Source of the DNA: Struthidea cinerea
Lineage: Eukaryota > Chordata > Aves > Passeriformes > Corcoracidae
Length of the DNA: 64,000 nt
Reading direction: 5' to 3'
NCBI GenBank assembly: GCA_013397865.1
Contig: VZTI01003934.1
Span: 1,062,710-1,126,709, forward strand
Below, one piece after another: positions 1 through 14,038 of this stretch. Numbering within the stretch: position 1 is the first letter of the stretch; each line of letters opens with the position of its first letter. The translations under genes were made by a program, and so were the position numbers. The notes beneath the pieces are model-generated. The model was not told the origin of the DNA, made no database searches, and saw nothing but the letters and a program-made list of their open reading frames with translations.

Positions 1-560
1 CGTGGGGAAGGCTGAGGTGTGACCGAGGGGGCCGGGACAACTCCTCTCCGCTCGGGGCTGAACGGCCCCTGCCCACTTGCTGGGTGCGGAGCAGGGGAGG
101 TGCTGCCCTGGGGGCTGGGAAAGGTCGGGGGGCCTCGGGGACGCGCGGGCTTTCATCCGCGCGTCCGTGCGTGACGGTGTCTGTCCCCGCCCGGGGCCGG
201 GGGACCGGAGCGGGGAGCAGAGGGGCGGTGGTCGGGCCGTGCAGTGGGGGCTCTCCCGGAGCCCACGCAGGACCCGCACGGCCCCCGCTGCGCTCCGCGT
301 TTGCCGCACTAGCACGGGTGTCCCCGTTGGCAGGTGGGAGGCGGCGCGGGGCCCGCCTGCCTGCAGCCTGTTGCAGAAGTGGCTCCAGCCTGTGCCCGGT
401 CCCGCGGCCTCCCTCCCTCCGTGCCGTGCCCTGCCCGGGCTCTGCCTTCTGCTCAGCCGAGGCTGCCGGCCAGCGTCCCTGCCCGCAGCCGGGCCTGGTC
501 CCGCACGCTGCCCGGGGCAAAGATCGGCGGTGCCGGTGGGCCAGGAGGCGCTTCGTGGCC
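1..560. promoter_or_regulatory. CpG-rich island at the left edge
   Basis: Dense CpG and GC-box-like stretches (CCCCGCCC) mark a CpG island cut by the window edge. It could be a promoter of the next gene to the left (PEX16 in the human order) or a far upstream LARGE2 promoter. No recognisable coding exon was found in it on either strand. Confidence 0.4.
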
Positions 561-3500
561 TCTGGGGTGCTCACAGAGCTGGGTCGAGCCGCCCCTCCTT
601 CCTCCTGTCCGGTTACCTCCGCACAATGGGCACAGTGTGTGCCTGCGGCTTCCTCGGCGGGAATTACAGTTGCATGGGCAGGCACTTTATCCTTCCTGAT
701 CTCTCCTCTTCCCCCGAGGGTTCGTTTTCCAGCAGGCTGAGTTCAAAAAGGGCACGAGATACCGCTGGCAAGCAGTCTGGCGCTAAACAAACCTTTTTAG
801 TCAGAATCACATGGATTAGACCCAACTTTCCATTCACATGCAGTGCTACCTGCCAGCTTCTCTGAATTTCACGGTGACTAGGCTGCTAGTGTAAGTGTGA
901 AGGCGAGTGAGATAGCACCCGAAGCCCGTGACAGAGGTCTCCAGCACAGATTCTGGGGTAGGTGTGTGCTGTGGTGACTCTAGGGGCATATCCAGTGCAG
1001 ACTGCCAGAGCTGCTCTCCTTCAAGGAGAAGCTCTAGCTCTGCCAGACAGCAATCTGAGAGCTGGCTGCCTAGGAGACTGCCAAAGACACCTTGTCTTCA
1101 GCCAGAGGTGAAGCTTGATGCACAAAGTCCTTGGGCTACTCTGAACAGCACAGCTAGATTCTGTCCCTGAGTAAGGAGCATTTTGGCAGATGCTTTCTCT
1201 TCACCCCTTGCCTCCCAAACTCTGTCCCACCCACTGTCATGTCCCCTTTTGTTCATCTCCTGCCTGCAGCAAGTGAGTTTGGAGGACAGTTTGAATAGCA
1301 TAATGCTGCCTTTTTATGGTAAATATGCTGCAAGGGAGCACTGTAGGATGGGTGGCTTCTCAGAGCAGCAGCAAGTCCATGAGACTGGGCAAGACTTAAA
1401 TTCCCTTGGCTTATGATGCCCATGGTGTGTGTGGTGGCAGGATAGGAGGGGAAAGGCTGGGTTGGGGGATTAGTTTCTCTCTTGACTGTGCCCAGAATGA
1501 TCTTGGAGCAGCTCTTTCTTTAGTGCTTACTGTCAGTCTGGGTGCTGAGGGCTCGTGCTTACTGGAAATCCACTGGCTGTAACCGAGGCCAAATAGTTCC
1601 AATGCTCTGATGATGAGGGGTGCAGGCTCAGCACTAATGGTAGGAAAAGAAGCAAACAAAAAAAAGGAATCGTTCTGCCAGCCCATCTGCGGGTACAGTG
1701 CTGAAGTCCAGCTTGCTTGGCTGCCAGTGTCTTGCTCTTTGCTCAGATCCATGAGATCATGCCATTTCTGGGAAGCCTGACTCCAGGTGCAGCACTGCCA
1801 TATGCATAAGGCAGTTCATCCTCAGTAAGCCTCAAAACACGTCTTTCAGAGTCTTGGGGTAAGTGAGGATGGTTTTGTACAGTACCTGCCAGGGTTGGAG
1901 CTGGGAAACAGGATGTGGGAGAACAGACTCAGTATATTGATGCTTGGCTGTGTCTTGGGAGATGGGTAGTTGGGGTGGGAAGTGGATATTCTCCCCCGCC
2001 TTGTCTTCCTGCTGACCTTCCACTGCCAGAAGGGAAGTAGCCTGGCAGTACGAGGTCAGGGATGTGGATCTTTTTGGCTGTGGTTAAAAGCGAGCAGTTG
2101 TGATGAAGAACGAGATGGTCTTTCTGGCCCTGTCTCCTTAGGGCATCCCTTCCTGCCCTTCTCAGCTCTCACACCATGGTCTGGCTGTGTATTTTCTCTG
2201 CTTCTGGATGAGCTCAGCCAATACTTTAGGATAGCTAGGGATAAATTTTGACTTGCTCCAAATAACCTGTAGATGGAGGCATGTCCAGGGAGTATTTTAG
2301 TCCCTGTTACATGAACCCTGCCTAGAATGGAAGGCCCCATTCACTCATGATATCCCTCTGGAGGCCAACACCTTTCAGGAGAGCTCCAAATCTCTGTCCA
2401 AATGCGGAGTCAAGGACAGTAAAGCACACCATGCTCTGAGCATGGCAATGCTGGAGGTGGCAGCTTGTACTTCTGATCTTGGACAGCCCTCCTGGGGTCT
2501 GGAAAGACAACAGCTGGCAGGGGAAGCTGGTGGTATAGTACCTAAGTTCCTGAAGTGTTGCTGACAGGTCTGTTACTTGAAGCAGTAGTCTGAGAGGAAG
2601 GGAAACCCAGGTCAAACAAGCTTAAGGGGCCTTTTAATGTGTGTTTTGACTTGGAGGCATTTTGTTGTTGTTCTCTGTCAGGGTGCCCCTGCCCTTCCCA
2701 GCTTAGCTCAGACTTGGCATCTCTGGAGAAAGACTCTTTTTGGCTTCCCAGGAGGAACAACATGTCTGGCAATGTGTGCAGAGCCCTGCTGCGAGATACT
2801 GACTGCCTCCTGCCTCCAGATGCCTTTTCCAGAAAGCCATTTAGAGCCACAGATTGTTACTTGGATAACTCCCTTCCCTGATTCATTAGCAATGTGCAGT
2901 CTCTCCTGTAATACTCAAATCTGCCTGTGCCAAAGGCTGAAAGGGAGAGGCCATGTCTTTTAATAACCATGTGATGCAGTTGGAAAAAACTTTTGGACAC
3001 GTAGTTCTCTGGTGGCTTGAGTTGATGGAAACACTCCAAGGGAGAGATACAGCTGGGCCCTGAGGGAGATGGCACTGCAACTGCTTTTGGATGTGTGAGG
3101 GGTAACTGCTTGTGGTTTCTGACCTTCCTTTCCCCCAGCGTCACCCTAAGATCCCCTGACTCCACCTGGAGAAGGCAGGAGACCTGGAGCTTGGTCCCAC
3201 CACGCTGCAGATCTTGCAGGTCCTGTGTGGTGCTGTGTAAACAACTGCTGGTGGCTGGGTTGCAGCCGTATGATGTGGACTCCATCCTGGAGATGAGGCT
3301 CCTTGCCATGTGCAAATGGGAACTCTGCTGTCCCAGTGCTGCTGCGGTGGATCCCAGTGGACAGCGCTGCTGTGTATGACAGGCACACATCTGGGTCTCC
3401 CCACTCAGTATTAGCTCTGCTGAAGGGGCCTTTGCTTTTCGAGCTCTTTGCTATTGAAAGTACTCAGTGTTGTTGCCAGCAGCTTCTGCTTCCTAGCCCA

Positions 3501-6500
3501 GGTGGAGGAACTTGGCTCTTACCTGCTGAACTGTTCCCTGGAAATGTAAATCTCCGGTAGCACCAGGGCGAGGGCTGTGGGATGTATACCAGGGAAAGTG
3601 GGCACCCTGGTTCATATCCTGTTCCTACTGCTCCAGAAGCATCCATCTTAGAGTTTCCCCTCTGAGACCCCTTTGGTCTGAGGCGGGAGCTGATCAGGAC
3701 AAGCAGAGTGGGGATGATGGAGGAGACAGATGTCTGTTTACTGACATGTGCCGTAGGGTCGGTACATGTCCTTTCTCACTGGCTGCCACCTTGTAGCCAG
3801 AATCTGAGGGAGACTCACAAAGCAGAAGTTTTGTTGGGTCTTGTTGCTGAAGGAGGGTTTTGCTGAGCAGTGCAGTGCTGTCCTTCACTCTTAGAATTGC
3901 TGGATTTCACTGTTCAGGTAGCAGTTGTTGTTACTATTTTTTATCTCCAGCCCTTGTTGGGATTGATGTCGCCTCCCGTCTGTAATATTGTGCTGTGCCA
4001 GGCTGGCCTGGGGTCTGCTGTGGCTAGAGGGTGCAGGAATACAGCACACTGCACACTTATTTCTCTGTTTGGGCTTTTAAAACAGGTGGGACAGACCAGA
4101 CACATACTTTTAGTAGGCTTTTACCCACTTTTAAGGTCCTGCTCCTGCTGCATCTTAGAGCAATGATGTGTGGATAGAGGGTCTTTCAAACAAAATTCCC
4201 AATTCTTCTCTGATTCTTTTGCCCCAGCATATTTGTATGCCTGTGCTTCTGTTTTGGGCTTTCTCCTGATAAGGAGATAATAATCCTTCCAGCTTCCTGG
4301 GAGAAGGGCTTATCTGTTTCATCCTGCAGTTGTGGAATATGTGTGCCCAGCTCTGTGGGAGTTGGAGGAAAGGGGTGCACTGGCAAGATCCCAGCAGAGG
4401 AAGAGGATTTCCTCTGAGGAGGAGTAACATGTGCAGACTTCTCTGCTCTCTTCAGCACAAGTTGCGTGCATGGTGTTCTTTGCCTGCTTTCCCTCTCCTC
4501 TGCCTTTACTCCTCGTCTCTCCCTGTACGCATCTATTTGGACAGACTCTCTTAACAGCCATTATGGGGCTGCCCAGGGCATGTCACGGGGGCTCAGGTTA
4601 CTGGACACTAATCCCTTTATTGCCTCACAAGTTAGACACTTGCTGTTATCATGTTTGGGAGGGGGCCAGAGAACGTGCATCCCTCCCCCAGCTCCTCATC
4701 CTGCTGGAGGATTGGTGTGAGGATTCACATGTGTTGCGATGGAACATGGTGGCTGTGGCTTTGCCAGCAGTTCTGGGGACACGTATACAGCCCTCCTTGC
4801 GTGGGTGGGGAACGTGCCAAGGACAGTGCAGCAGTCTGGGACTGGTAACATGCAGCATGCAGGTAGTCATTCTCCCCTGGGCTGTCTGGGTAGCCTTTGG
4901 TGACACCGAGCCATGCTTTGTGACAGGCTGGAGGATAGGGACAGGACCAAGGTGTTGGGTGCTCTTATCTATGACTCTTGGATGTGCGGGGCCCTGTCCT
5001 CAGAGCTCTCTCATGCAGCAGCTCTTCACGTGACCGTTTTTTGGGTTTCAGGTGACAGCAAGCTCCAAAGCTCTCAAGTACAGCTGAGATGTCTTATCTG
5101 CCCTTCAAGCTGAGAATCCTTGGTTAGAGGGGGTCCTCACAGGCACCACCAGGCCGTGCCAACTTCTCCAGCTGTTCCTAGCCACTCCTGCAGCATTGGC
5201 AGCCTTCAAAGGTTAGTTACCACGTGTGTTAAGTAGATGGTTTACATGTGGTTGCTCCCTTGCTGTTTTAGGGCTTCTAAATCGGTAAACAGGGGATAAT
5301 TGCATGGCAGAAGGGCTGTGGGTATTTGGGACCTGTGGGAGGTTCTGGAGACAGCACTGGCTCACTTGTAAGCCCCCATAGCCCAGTTCTTGGGAGGGAA
5401 GGACCAGATTCTCCACATGAATCCTTTGAATAAAGTGTGATCCCATCTCTGTGGCTGTTCACCTGAGTGTGCGTGTCTGGGTCCTTCTCCCCAAACACTA
5501 CTATAGTCTATTGCTTATTTCATGTGTAGTGGGCATTAAGTCACTGGGACCTGGGCTGAGGAGCTGGAACAAGCTCTCTGGGCCAGGGAAAATGGGAAGA
5601 CACCGTTGTGAAGGCTGGGAGCTTGTGCTGGTGTTGTTCTGTCCTAGCAGCGTCTTTTCCCTCTGTCCTTTATATCAAGTGTTTCTTTGGGGCCACTGTT
5701 CTCAGTGGCCACCTCTCTCTCCCTGCCCCTCATTAGTGTAGGGCTTGGCATGCCAGCAGGAGGGAGCCTCAGCATGTGTACGCCTTGATCGGATTTGTCA
5801 AGGCTCCTTCCCTTTTCTTCCTGTTCATTGAGGTCTGAAACAAAGCAAACAGAGGAGAGGAATTCCAAAGAATAGGAGTGAGGGAAGAGAGGAACGCTGG
5901 AGTGACAGGCTGCCCCTGCACACACGCACCCCCCGCCTTGGTCTGGTGGGGCAGAGCTGGTGGCAGAGCATTTCGGGAGGTGAGGCCATTCCTTGGCACT
6001 CATGTTCCCAGCTCTGGCACCAGGTGCCCTTCTCCCTGTGCTGTGGGGCTCCTATCCTCACTGCTCAGGTAGCTTCTGGTGCCTCAGGCTTGCTGCCTGC
6101 TCTGCATGGGCACGTGCGCCTGAGCACAGCTTCAGGGAAGCAGGGCATTATTTGAACTGCTTTGTTTGTCATGGGCTGTGGTAAAAGGTTTCCCTCTGTA
6201 CCTGTGTCAGGAAATCTTCCCCTGCCAGGTAGATCCAAAGGAGCCCGGCATGGAGCTGAATGTCCTGCCTGGGTGCCAGGGCAGCGAGGCACCGGCCCCT
6301 CCCCAACGTGGAGCCAGATAAGTGCTGGAACAAGGCCCTTTTGTGCAGACAGGTGTGTGAAGTGGAGAGAAACATGCTCTGGCGCTCATATTGTTTCCCA
6401 GGAGGCAGGAGATTCGGGAGGAGACTCATGGCCAGCCAGACAAAGCTGCCACAGGTAAAGCTTTGTCCAGTCTGATAGATCTCCTTGCTCCCTCCTTTGT

Positions 6501-9500
6501 CATCCTCAGGCCATCACGCAGTTTGCCCTTCATCCTGCCCTCAACACTCCCATAGATTGGATCAGGGAAGGCAATAGGATGCTCAACAGCCCCAGTACAA
6601 AGCACTTGAGGTGAAATACATCCCTGCTAGTAACACCCCCCTCCTTGCACTTAAGCCACAAGGAACAGCCTTTAAGCCACAGCCTCTTCTTTCCTTTCTT
6701 TCTTCGTCCTTGTTCTCTACCTTCTGGCAATTTTTGCACTCCATGGTTTAATTAAAGAGCAGAGCAAAGTGCTTAGACTTCAAAATGTGCAGATTAAGGG
6801 GTTACTAATCCTCTTCCTCAATGGGTGCTCACATCCTGTCCAGCCTGTTATCAAGCTTCTGTTCCCTGATTGGAAACTTGGCCAAACTTGAGGCCTCTAC
6901 CTCTCTTCCTGCTTGCTGTGCTGAAGAGGAAGGGCGAGGGGTGACAGGAGAGCCGTGGGGGAGAAGCAAAGTGAGTTGTGGGCTCTCGAGGTGGGTTTGT
7001 AGTCAGCACTGGCTATCTTTGCTTTTTGTGTCCTGTCTGGGTTTGGTGCTCCAGGAGCAATAAAGCAGGGGTTTGGTGTTTTTATTTTGGTTTTTTTTGA
7101 GTGCTGTCTTCCTATTCTGACAAAATAACCTTTCTGTCAGAGGAAGCAGCTGCTTCTCTGTGTGTGTGTGCATATGCGTTTATATGCTGGGTGATTTGGT
7201 TCAGGTCTGTGCCTTCCCTGTGTATACACCCCTCTCTTGATTTCCCAAGAGTCTCTTCTGAGCTCTTATGCCCAGTGTATGCCCAAGTGAGCCATGCTGC
7301 AGCACTGCTGAAAGAGCAGGGCTCTCTCACAAGAGTGGGAGGCTGGTGCCTGGCAGTGCTGCATGAGGCCGGTCATATTCCCATCTGGGGAGGCTGAGAT
7401 CCCTTTTTAGGGCATACAGTGTCAGTGAGAAGGGGAAGGTGGAGTATTTGTGGATCCAGCAGGGAAGAGGGAGTAGTGAGGATGAGTGTGGTGGGAAGCG
7501 TAAGGCTCTTCCTGGAAGACCCGATCACAGGATGGTCTGAGCTCTTATGGCTCTGTCTCACTCCTGGTGCAGGCTGGGCACTGCACAGAGGTTGCTGTGG
7601 ATTGCAGAAGACATGAGGTTTTGTCCTCAGCCACTGATCTGCTGCCTGGTTGAGTTGAGCTATGCTGTTTCTTCCCTGCCTTTGTCCTTTGGTGTGCAAG
7701 TTCAAGGTTTAGCTCAGCAGTGTGAGAAGCCCCAGGGACAGGAACACAAGGAGCAGCAAGAGGGGAGGAGGGCTGGAAATGGTTAGTAATGGGTTTGGAT
7801 GTTGGGAGTATTCTCCTTTCCACTGCCTGGCTTTGGGAACTGCCTCCCCTCTGGGATCCACTTCCCCTCCTTTTTTTGCCCCCATCAGTCACTACCTCAT
7901 TTCCAGTTTGCAAGATGCCCTACATGCTTTTTTTACAGGTAAATTTTGTGTCTTAGCCTGGACAGCAGTTTTTCCTCCACAGTGTTGTCAGAATGTCTTG
8001 GCAATGTGCAGGCTTCTCTGCAGCTCAGAATCACTTCTCGCCTTACAAAATGCCCAGGGCACCCTGAGTGGATGGCACTATTGCTGCTTGGGTTTTTAGA
8101 GCCTGCCCTGAGCCATTCTGGTTTGCTATTTATAGTGCAGTTGTTCCATTCCAGTGTGGTTGAGCTCTGCTTTCAGCCTCGCTTGGGCACTGAGGGCACT
8201 GATGCTAGGAATAGCTCTGGACAGGGAAGATACAGGAGTGGCTGCTTGAGCACAGCTCCCAGTTTGGGCTAGTCCCTTGCGGAAGAGGTACCGGGCTGCA
8301 TCCGTGAGCTCAGCTGCTTTTCATGCAGAGGAAGTGAAGGGATTGCCTTTCTTTGTCGGGTGGTGCCTTGTGTGTGCCTGGCTGCTGGACTAGAGTTTGG
8401 CATTGTGAGAGATGGAATTTGGAAGAGTTGCTCCAGTGACCGATACTAGCAGGACTAGTGAGGGACCATGGTGCCGTGAGCCAATGGCATGAAGCTGTAT
8501 CAGCAGAGGATTAGGTTGGTTATTAGGAAAAAGCCAGAGGGTGCCTGGGCACTGAACAGGCTCCCCAGGAAAGTGGTCACAGCACCAAGCTTGACAGAGT
8601 TCAAGAAGCTTATGGACAATGCTCTCAGGTACATGGTGTGATTTTTGAGGTTGTCCTGTGCTGAGCTGGAAGTTGGACTTGATGATCCTTGTGGGTCCCT
8701 TCCAACTCTGGATATTCTATGATTCTGTGCTGGGCAGTTGGCATGGGAAGCCCTGCTCCTAGCATGTCCTTCAAGCAGTGACAGTGACCTTGTGTATCCT
8801 GAACTCCTGCCCACTGGGGTGGGTGGATCCCTTGTGGTGGGGTACCTGCCATTCCTCGCACAGGGCCCTGCTCTCCTCTCCCCAGGGAGTGTTTGCTAAG
8901 CCTGAGGGAGCTCGAGCTAAGGCCTGAAAGGAGCCTGCAGCACAAAGAAACCAACACCTCCCTCAGCACTGCTGCTTGGGCAGAGCTGCTCCAGTCTTTT
9001 GGCTCATGATGCTCTCAGCTTGTCTGGAGACCAGAGCTTGACAAATAATTAATTGCTTGATTTAGTGCCCAAAATGAAAAGTTGGAGGGAAAAAAACTCA
9101 ACACAGACAAATTTGAGAGACCCTTTATCTTTTCTTTTAAATGTAATGCAGCTCAATTACAAACAAAACAATGCAAAATGAGACTTTTTTGCTTGGAAAA
9201 CAAAGCATTTTGTTCTTGTCCAAAACTTGTAGTGAAGGAGCAAATAGCTCTGAGCTGTCTGGAAACTGCAGTTTTCAATCAATAACTATTCAGCCAAAAA
9301 CACTTACCCAGTTCTGCTGGTAACAGTGCACAGCAGGCACGTGACAGCCTGGCTCACAGCCATGCCCCTGGCATCTCCCCAGAGGTGGATGGTGTCGTAC
9401 CTCTTGTGAGCTTTTCCAGGTAGAGTGCCAATCTGGGGTTGTTGGAGTCCCTTTCTCTCCTTTTTTTGCTGTAATTAACTAATTAATTTTGCCTGAGGTG

Positions 9501-12500
9501 ATGCAGACTCGACAAGCATGTGTAGGGGGTAGGTTTGGCCTGTTGTGCTGGGATATGGTCTCTTGTCCCACCAGGGAGCATCTCCTGGTGCAGGATGTTC
9601 AAGAGCATTTCAGGGGAGCAGGGGGATTTGGGACATGGGGTTAGTCCCTACGCATGGGCACAGCTAGCTGGAAATTTGGGGTGCCAGTACTGCACAGGAT
9701 GAAATTCCCGCCCCTTGCTGTATCGGCATGATGCCTGCTGGGTGTTCCAGCTGTGCTGATGGCAGAGCTGGAACTGGTGGAGGGCTTGCTGCAGGCTGAC
9801 TTGGATAAAACCTGGAGTTCCCAGCTGCTGACCCTGCTCAGCTCTGACCCCAGGAACTGCTGCAAGCCCACAGCAGTGAAAGTGTCAGGAAATGGCAGGG
9901 GTGAACAGGTATTGATGCCCATAGCATATCCGGAGACCAGGACACGGTGAACCTAATGGATTCAGAGCTGGCCATTAGCTGCAGCACAGACATCAGCAAA
10001 AATGCAGATAGCAGAAACCTAATCCCATCAGAGAGGAAGGGAGCTGGAGATCAGCCCCAGTGCTGCTTCTGTTTCAAGAGGCAATTGTGGTTCTCCTGCA
10101 CAGTGCCCAGGCCTGGTCCCTCCTGTGCCAAGCCGTGCTGGCCAGGGAGGCATATGGATGAGATTTGATCCAGGACTTTGTAGCCTCTGTGTCTGTCCTC
10201 AGTTAGGCTTGTGCCTCACCAGGCCCAGAAAAAGGCCAGTCAGTGTTGATACTTCACCTGCTGAGTATCCTCTTAGCATCAAACGACTTGCAGTCCAGGA
10301 AGGTAAAGCTGGAAGCAGTGTGTTAAAACACCTACCTCCTCTGTGAGTTTCTTGGGGGTCTCAGCAGCACATTGTCAAGGACTCATGGCAGGAGGAGGCA
10401 CTGGGGTCACCTCCAGGTGCCAGGTTGGAGCAGCACTGGTTACCCCACCAGGCTATGCAGGAAATGGGCTCAAGTGGGAAACACCATGGGCATGCAGGGT
10501 GCTCCCTTATCTCGAGCCTGGCACTGTGGTCACAGGGCTAGCTGAATGCTGGGGGAAGGTGGACTTCTCCAGAGCCATGTCCAGCCGAAGGGCTGGACAG
10601 CCTTTGGGTGAGGGGCTTTCTGCTGGCAGGGAGTGGTTTGGCCCTGAGAGGTGATCTTTAGTTCTAGCCCAGACTGAGATCCAGCTGGTAGTGTTGGCAC
10701 ATCTGGGTGGGCGTCCTGAGCAGCGTGTCCAGTGTGCTGCAGCTCGACACACACAAGCCTTCAGGGTCCATCCTGCTCTTTTCCTACTGCAGTGAGACAA
10801 ATGCAGCACATGCAGAGGAGTGCAAACCAGCACTCTGGAACCTTCCAGCTTCTTCTTGGGCTTAAGAGGGGTGAGAGCACTTGGGGACTGTGTTGCTATC
10901 TGGGTGGGCACCCTTTACCTTGCCTGAGAGTTGTGGCAAAATGCAGTTGCCCAGCTTGTAAGCACTGCAGGATGTCTGGTAGGCTTAAGCCTCGTACGCC
11001 ACACTTGCACACACTGCTGTGGCACTGGTCTCCCCATGTGTGCCCTGCATGCCCTCCATGGCTGGGGCTCTGCCGGACAGCTGAACCCAGTGCCTGGTTG
11101 CGGGCAGGGAGACTGACTCTGCAGGGCCTTGTGATCAGAGTCCCTGCCAAGAGGAGCTGCTCCCCTGATACATTCCTGGGTTTCACACATGGAGAGGTAA
11201 GCAGCAAGGCATTCCTGTGTCAGACCCAGCCCGAGCTTGCTGGTTTCCTCTGGGAACAAGGAAACAGTCTGGTGACAAGAGTCCCTGCTTCGGCCAAGCT
11301 TGGAGCTTCAGCACCTTTCAGAGACTTTTAGCTCCTCTTCCCCAAGTGCTATGGTCCCACCAGAGCAGGAGAAGATGGCTTTTCAGTGTGACCTCTGCAG
11401 AATAAAAAACTGAACTCGGAGCGGCAGAATTGTGTGTGTGGTAATCTTACAGGCCTGGGGAGAGCTTGATGTTTGAGAATGAGCTGTAACTGAGGCACAG
11501 CTGCCTGTTGTCCCAGGAGGATCCTTTCCAGGATTTTCTCAGCAGCTTGGTGGTGTCTGGGGGCAGTGGGGAGACGAGGATGCTTCCTTCTTTTACAACC
11601 TGTGTTGATATCCAACTCTGTGGGTGCTGCTGGATCCCAGCTCTAGAACACAGTGGCTGTTTGGCACAGTTTGCTCTTTCCAGGGAAATAAAAAGGTGAA
11701 ATTCTCGCTTAAGGTTTGCTTATAAGACTGGCGAGGGAGGGACAGCATGGTAATCCGAAGCATGGGGTTTTAATCCTGCTCTCCTGGCCAAATTCCATTC
11801 CGCCTCTGTAAATTCCTGCAACTATCCTGCTCTGCACTCACTGCCTGTGTGGTATCTGCCGGCTGGCACAGCCCCCCTCAAGTGGCAGCATTTCAGGCAT
11901 GGGGAGCGGGACAGGGAGGTGACCCTGAATCATAAGGCACTTTGTCAGATGGGTGCTGCAGTACACACTTTAAAGGTGATCTCCTGAATAAGGAACCAGC
12001 CTGTCCCCTCCCATCTCTTTGTAAGAGCAAAAGTGATTGTCCCCAGTTGCCTCTCTTCAAAGTGTGGTGCCTTTTCCGAGTTGTGAGTCTGGCTGTGCAG
12101 CTCTTGTCGCAGCTTTTGGGCCCTTTCTCACCTTCTGCAAACCTGGGAAGTTGTTGTGTTGGGCTTCTACTGAGTCAGTCTAAGCAGGTCAGCTAAAGTC
12201 ACTGTTCCAAAAATGAGACCTGGGAGAAGAATATGCAGTTTCTGTCACCTACAGCTAGGTAACACAACAGGCACCATAGCTCCATGAAATCACTCCTCTC
12301 CTGGCTGCCCTGCAGCTCTTTACTGGGAACAGCCAAGCTACCTCTTAACTTGTAATGCCTGAGGGGGAGGCAGTAGAGGGGGCAGCAAGCCTGGGGCTGT
12401 CCCTGCGCCCCTTCAGGCCTCTGGCTTGGGCCCCACAGACAGTGTAGTTGTGCCTCAGCATCCCTCTGCAGGTGCACATTAGCTCTAGAAGAGACAATGG

Positions 12501-13839
12501 GCTAAGACATCCACCCTGCCATGAGCCTTGCTGCCAACTGTGATGTTGTGGGAAAACAGAGCTGCTCCCCTCTGTGCTTGCAGGGCTGGAGGAAACATGG
12601 TAATGTGATGGCAAAATTTCCACTGCCAGCTCTCCCTAAACATTAACTGCTCACCTGACTATTACTGAGCCGTATGTAGAGAGCGAAGGCCATTCGGGCT
12701 GAGCAATGGGGCCTACAAAGAAAAGGGGATTTCCTGCAAAAAGAGTGGATTTTGGAGGAGTGGAGTGCCAGCACATGGGCAGCTCTCAGAGGAGAGCCTG
12801 GGGCAAGCAAAGTTGCTGCACTTTCCCAGGAATGAAGGTTGCTTGTGCATGGAAGGGTGGCCGGCAGGCAGCCAGCTTTGGGCTCCTGCCCACGCCTCGG
12901 AGGTTGGTGTGAGCATGCACTGGTGTTTGTGCAGCTGCCCAGCTCTGCTGGCATGACATTCCCTGTCCCCTGGCCCTTGCCCTGTTGTCACTGGAGGCAG
13001 GGTGTCCCAGGCATGAGACAAGACTTGGGTCCTGCCTGCCCCTTCCCTGGTGTCTGCTGTCAGCTTCTTGCAGCGAGAGAGGGGACACGGGTGCCTTTTT
13101 CTGTCCCAGTTGGCCGTGTCCCCTGATCCCTGCTGAAGCAGGAGCTGCTTGCTCCTGGGAAGAGTGTGGGGGAGGGAGGATAACGTGCTGTGAACAGCAC
13201 TTCTGCCCCGCACCCGCGCTGGGGTTGGAAGCCGGCAGTATTGGGAAACCTCTCGTCTTACTGCTGGCTGCGCTTGTCTGGTGAGCAAGGAGACTGAGGA
13301 GGGAGGGCGGAGAGGCCCAGGGCCATGACTGCAGGGCTGGGTAGAGCCGTGAGGCTTGCGTGCTGTGCCATGGCTGCTGGTACCCACCGTGCCCCTTGCC
13401 CAGGAGCTGCTTCCAGCCTTGCCCTCTGCCTGCTGTGCCTCTAAAAGTTTCATAGAGGAGGAGAGGCTGTGTAGCTGCCTTCTGGCTTGCCATCTTCCCT
13501 CCACCCCCATGAACATCCTAAAAATGCCCCTACCGTGCCTGTGCTCCCCAGCAGCCTACCTGTTCCTGCCCTGGCTGGAGAGGGCCTGGCCGAGTCTCAG
13601 TGCACTCGGTCTGGTGCTGGGAGCAAACAAGGTATGGGGGCCAGGAAAAGCGTGTGGAGAGGCTGTGGAGGTCCGCTGGAGCAGGAGGAGGTTTCCTCTC
13701 CTGAAGCAGTGCTGTTGGCGGCGGGCTGCAGGAGGTCTGGACTGCTCCCAAAGCATGGGTAAGCCCTGCGTGGCCATGCCTCAGCTGGAGCACATGATGG
13801 ATACCTCGGGGCAGGGGCAGGACGGTTCCGGGAGCTGAG
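561..13839. other. Intergenic or 5' flanking region, no gene recognised
   Basis: About 13 kb without any translated segment that resembles a known protein or keeps consistent splice phases. It contains one CR1 tail (8497-8729). The many open frames are short and lack family similarity. It may be a 5' UTR intron of LARGE2 or intergenic space. Confidence 0.6.
8497..8729 (+). repeat. CR1 LINE 3' tail
   Basis: Recognisable CR1 3' end: GGATTAGGTTGG...TATTAGGAAAAA, then CAGGCTCCCCAGG, TTGGACTTGATGATCC, GGGTCCCTTCCAACTC and the terminal TATTCTATGATTCTGTG. The 5' part is truncated and an internal stretch is missing, as is usual for avian CR1 copies. This is the main evidence that the genome is avian. 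Confidence 0.85.
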
Positions 13840-14038
13840 CATGGGCCCCGGGCCGGCTGGGGGAGCAAAGGGAAAGGCTCCTGCTCAGGGGAGCCGCTGG
13901 CTCGGAGGAGCAGCGGGACAACGCAGGCGTTTCCTCTCGCTGCCGGGGCAGGGCTGGGCCAGAAGGGCGCTGCTGAGGAGCCGCTGCCTGTTCTACCGGG
14001 GGCTCTGCAAGGGCAAGCAGGAGCTGCCCGAGCGGGAG
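13840..14038 (+). other. Possible GC-rich exon ending in a strong splice donor
   Basis: A CpG-rich stretch ends at GAG|GTAAGT (donor GT at 14039), a near-perfect consensus. An open frame from ATG 13841 runs through it, but the translation resembles nothing I know. It may be an alternative LARGE2 5' UTR exon or chance. Confidence 0.25.

Noticed and set aside
77..865. 262-residue open frame in the left-edge CpG island
   Set aside because: Low-complexity translation with no recognisable domain and a non-ATG start; probably promoter sequence.
9740..9880. Open stretch MAELELVEGLLQADLDK... with exon-like look
   Set aside because: No protein recognised, no good splice sites on both ends; left as non-coding.
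12713..13516. 267-residue open frame on the - strand and overlapping frames on both strands
   Set aside because: GC-rich low-stop sequence, no family similarity, no start or splice context; chance open frame.
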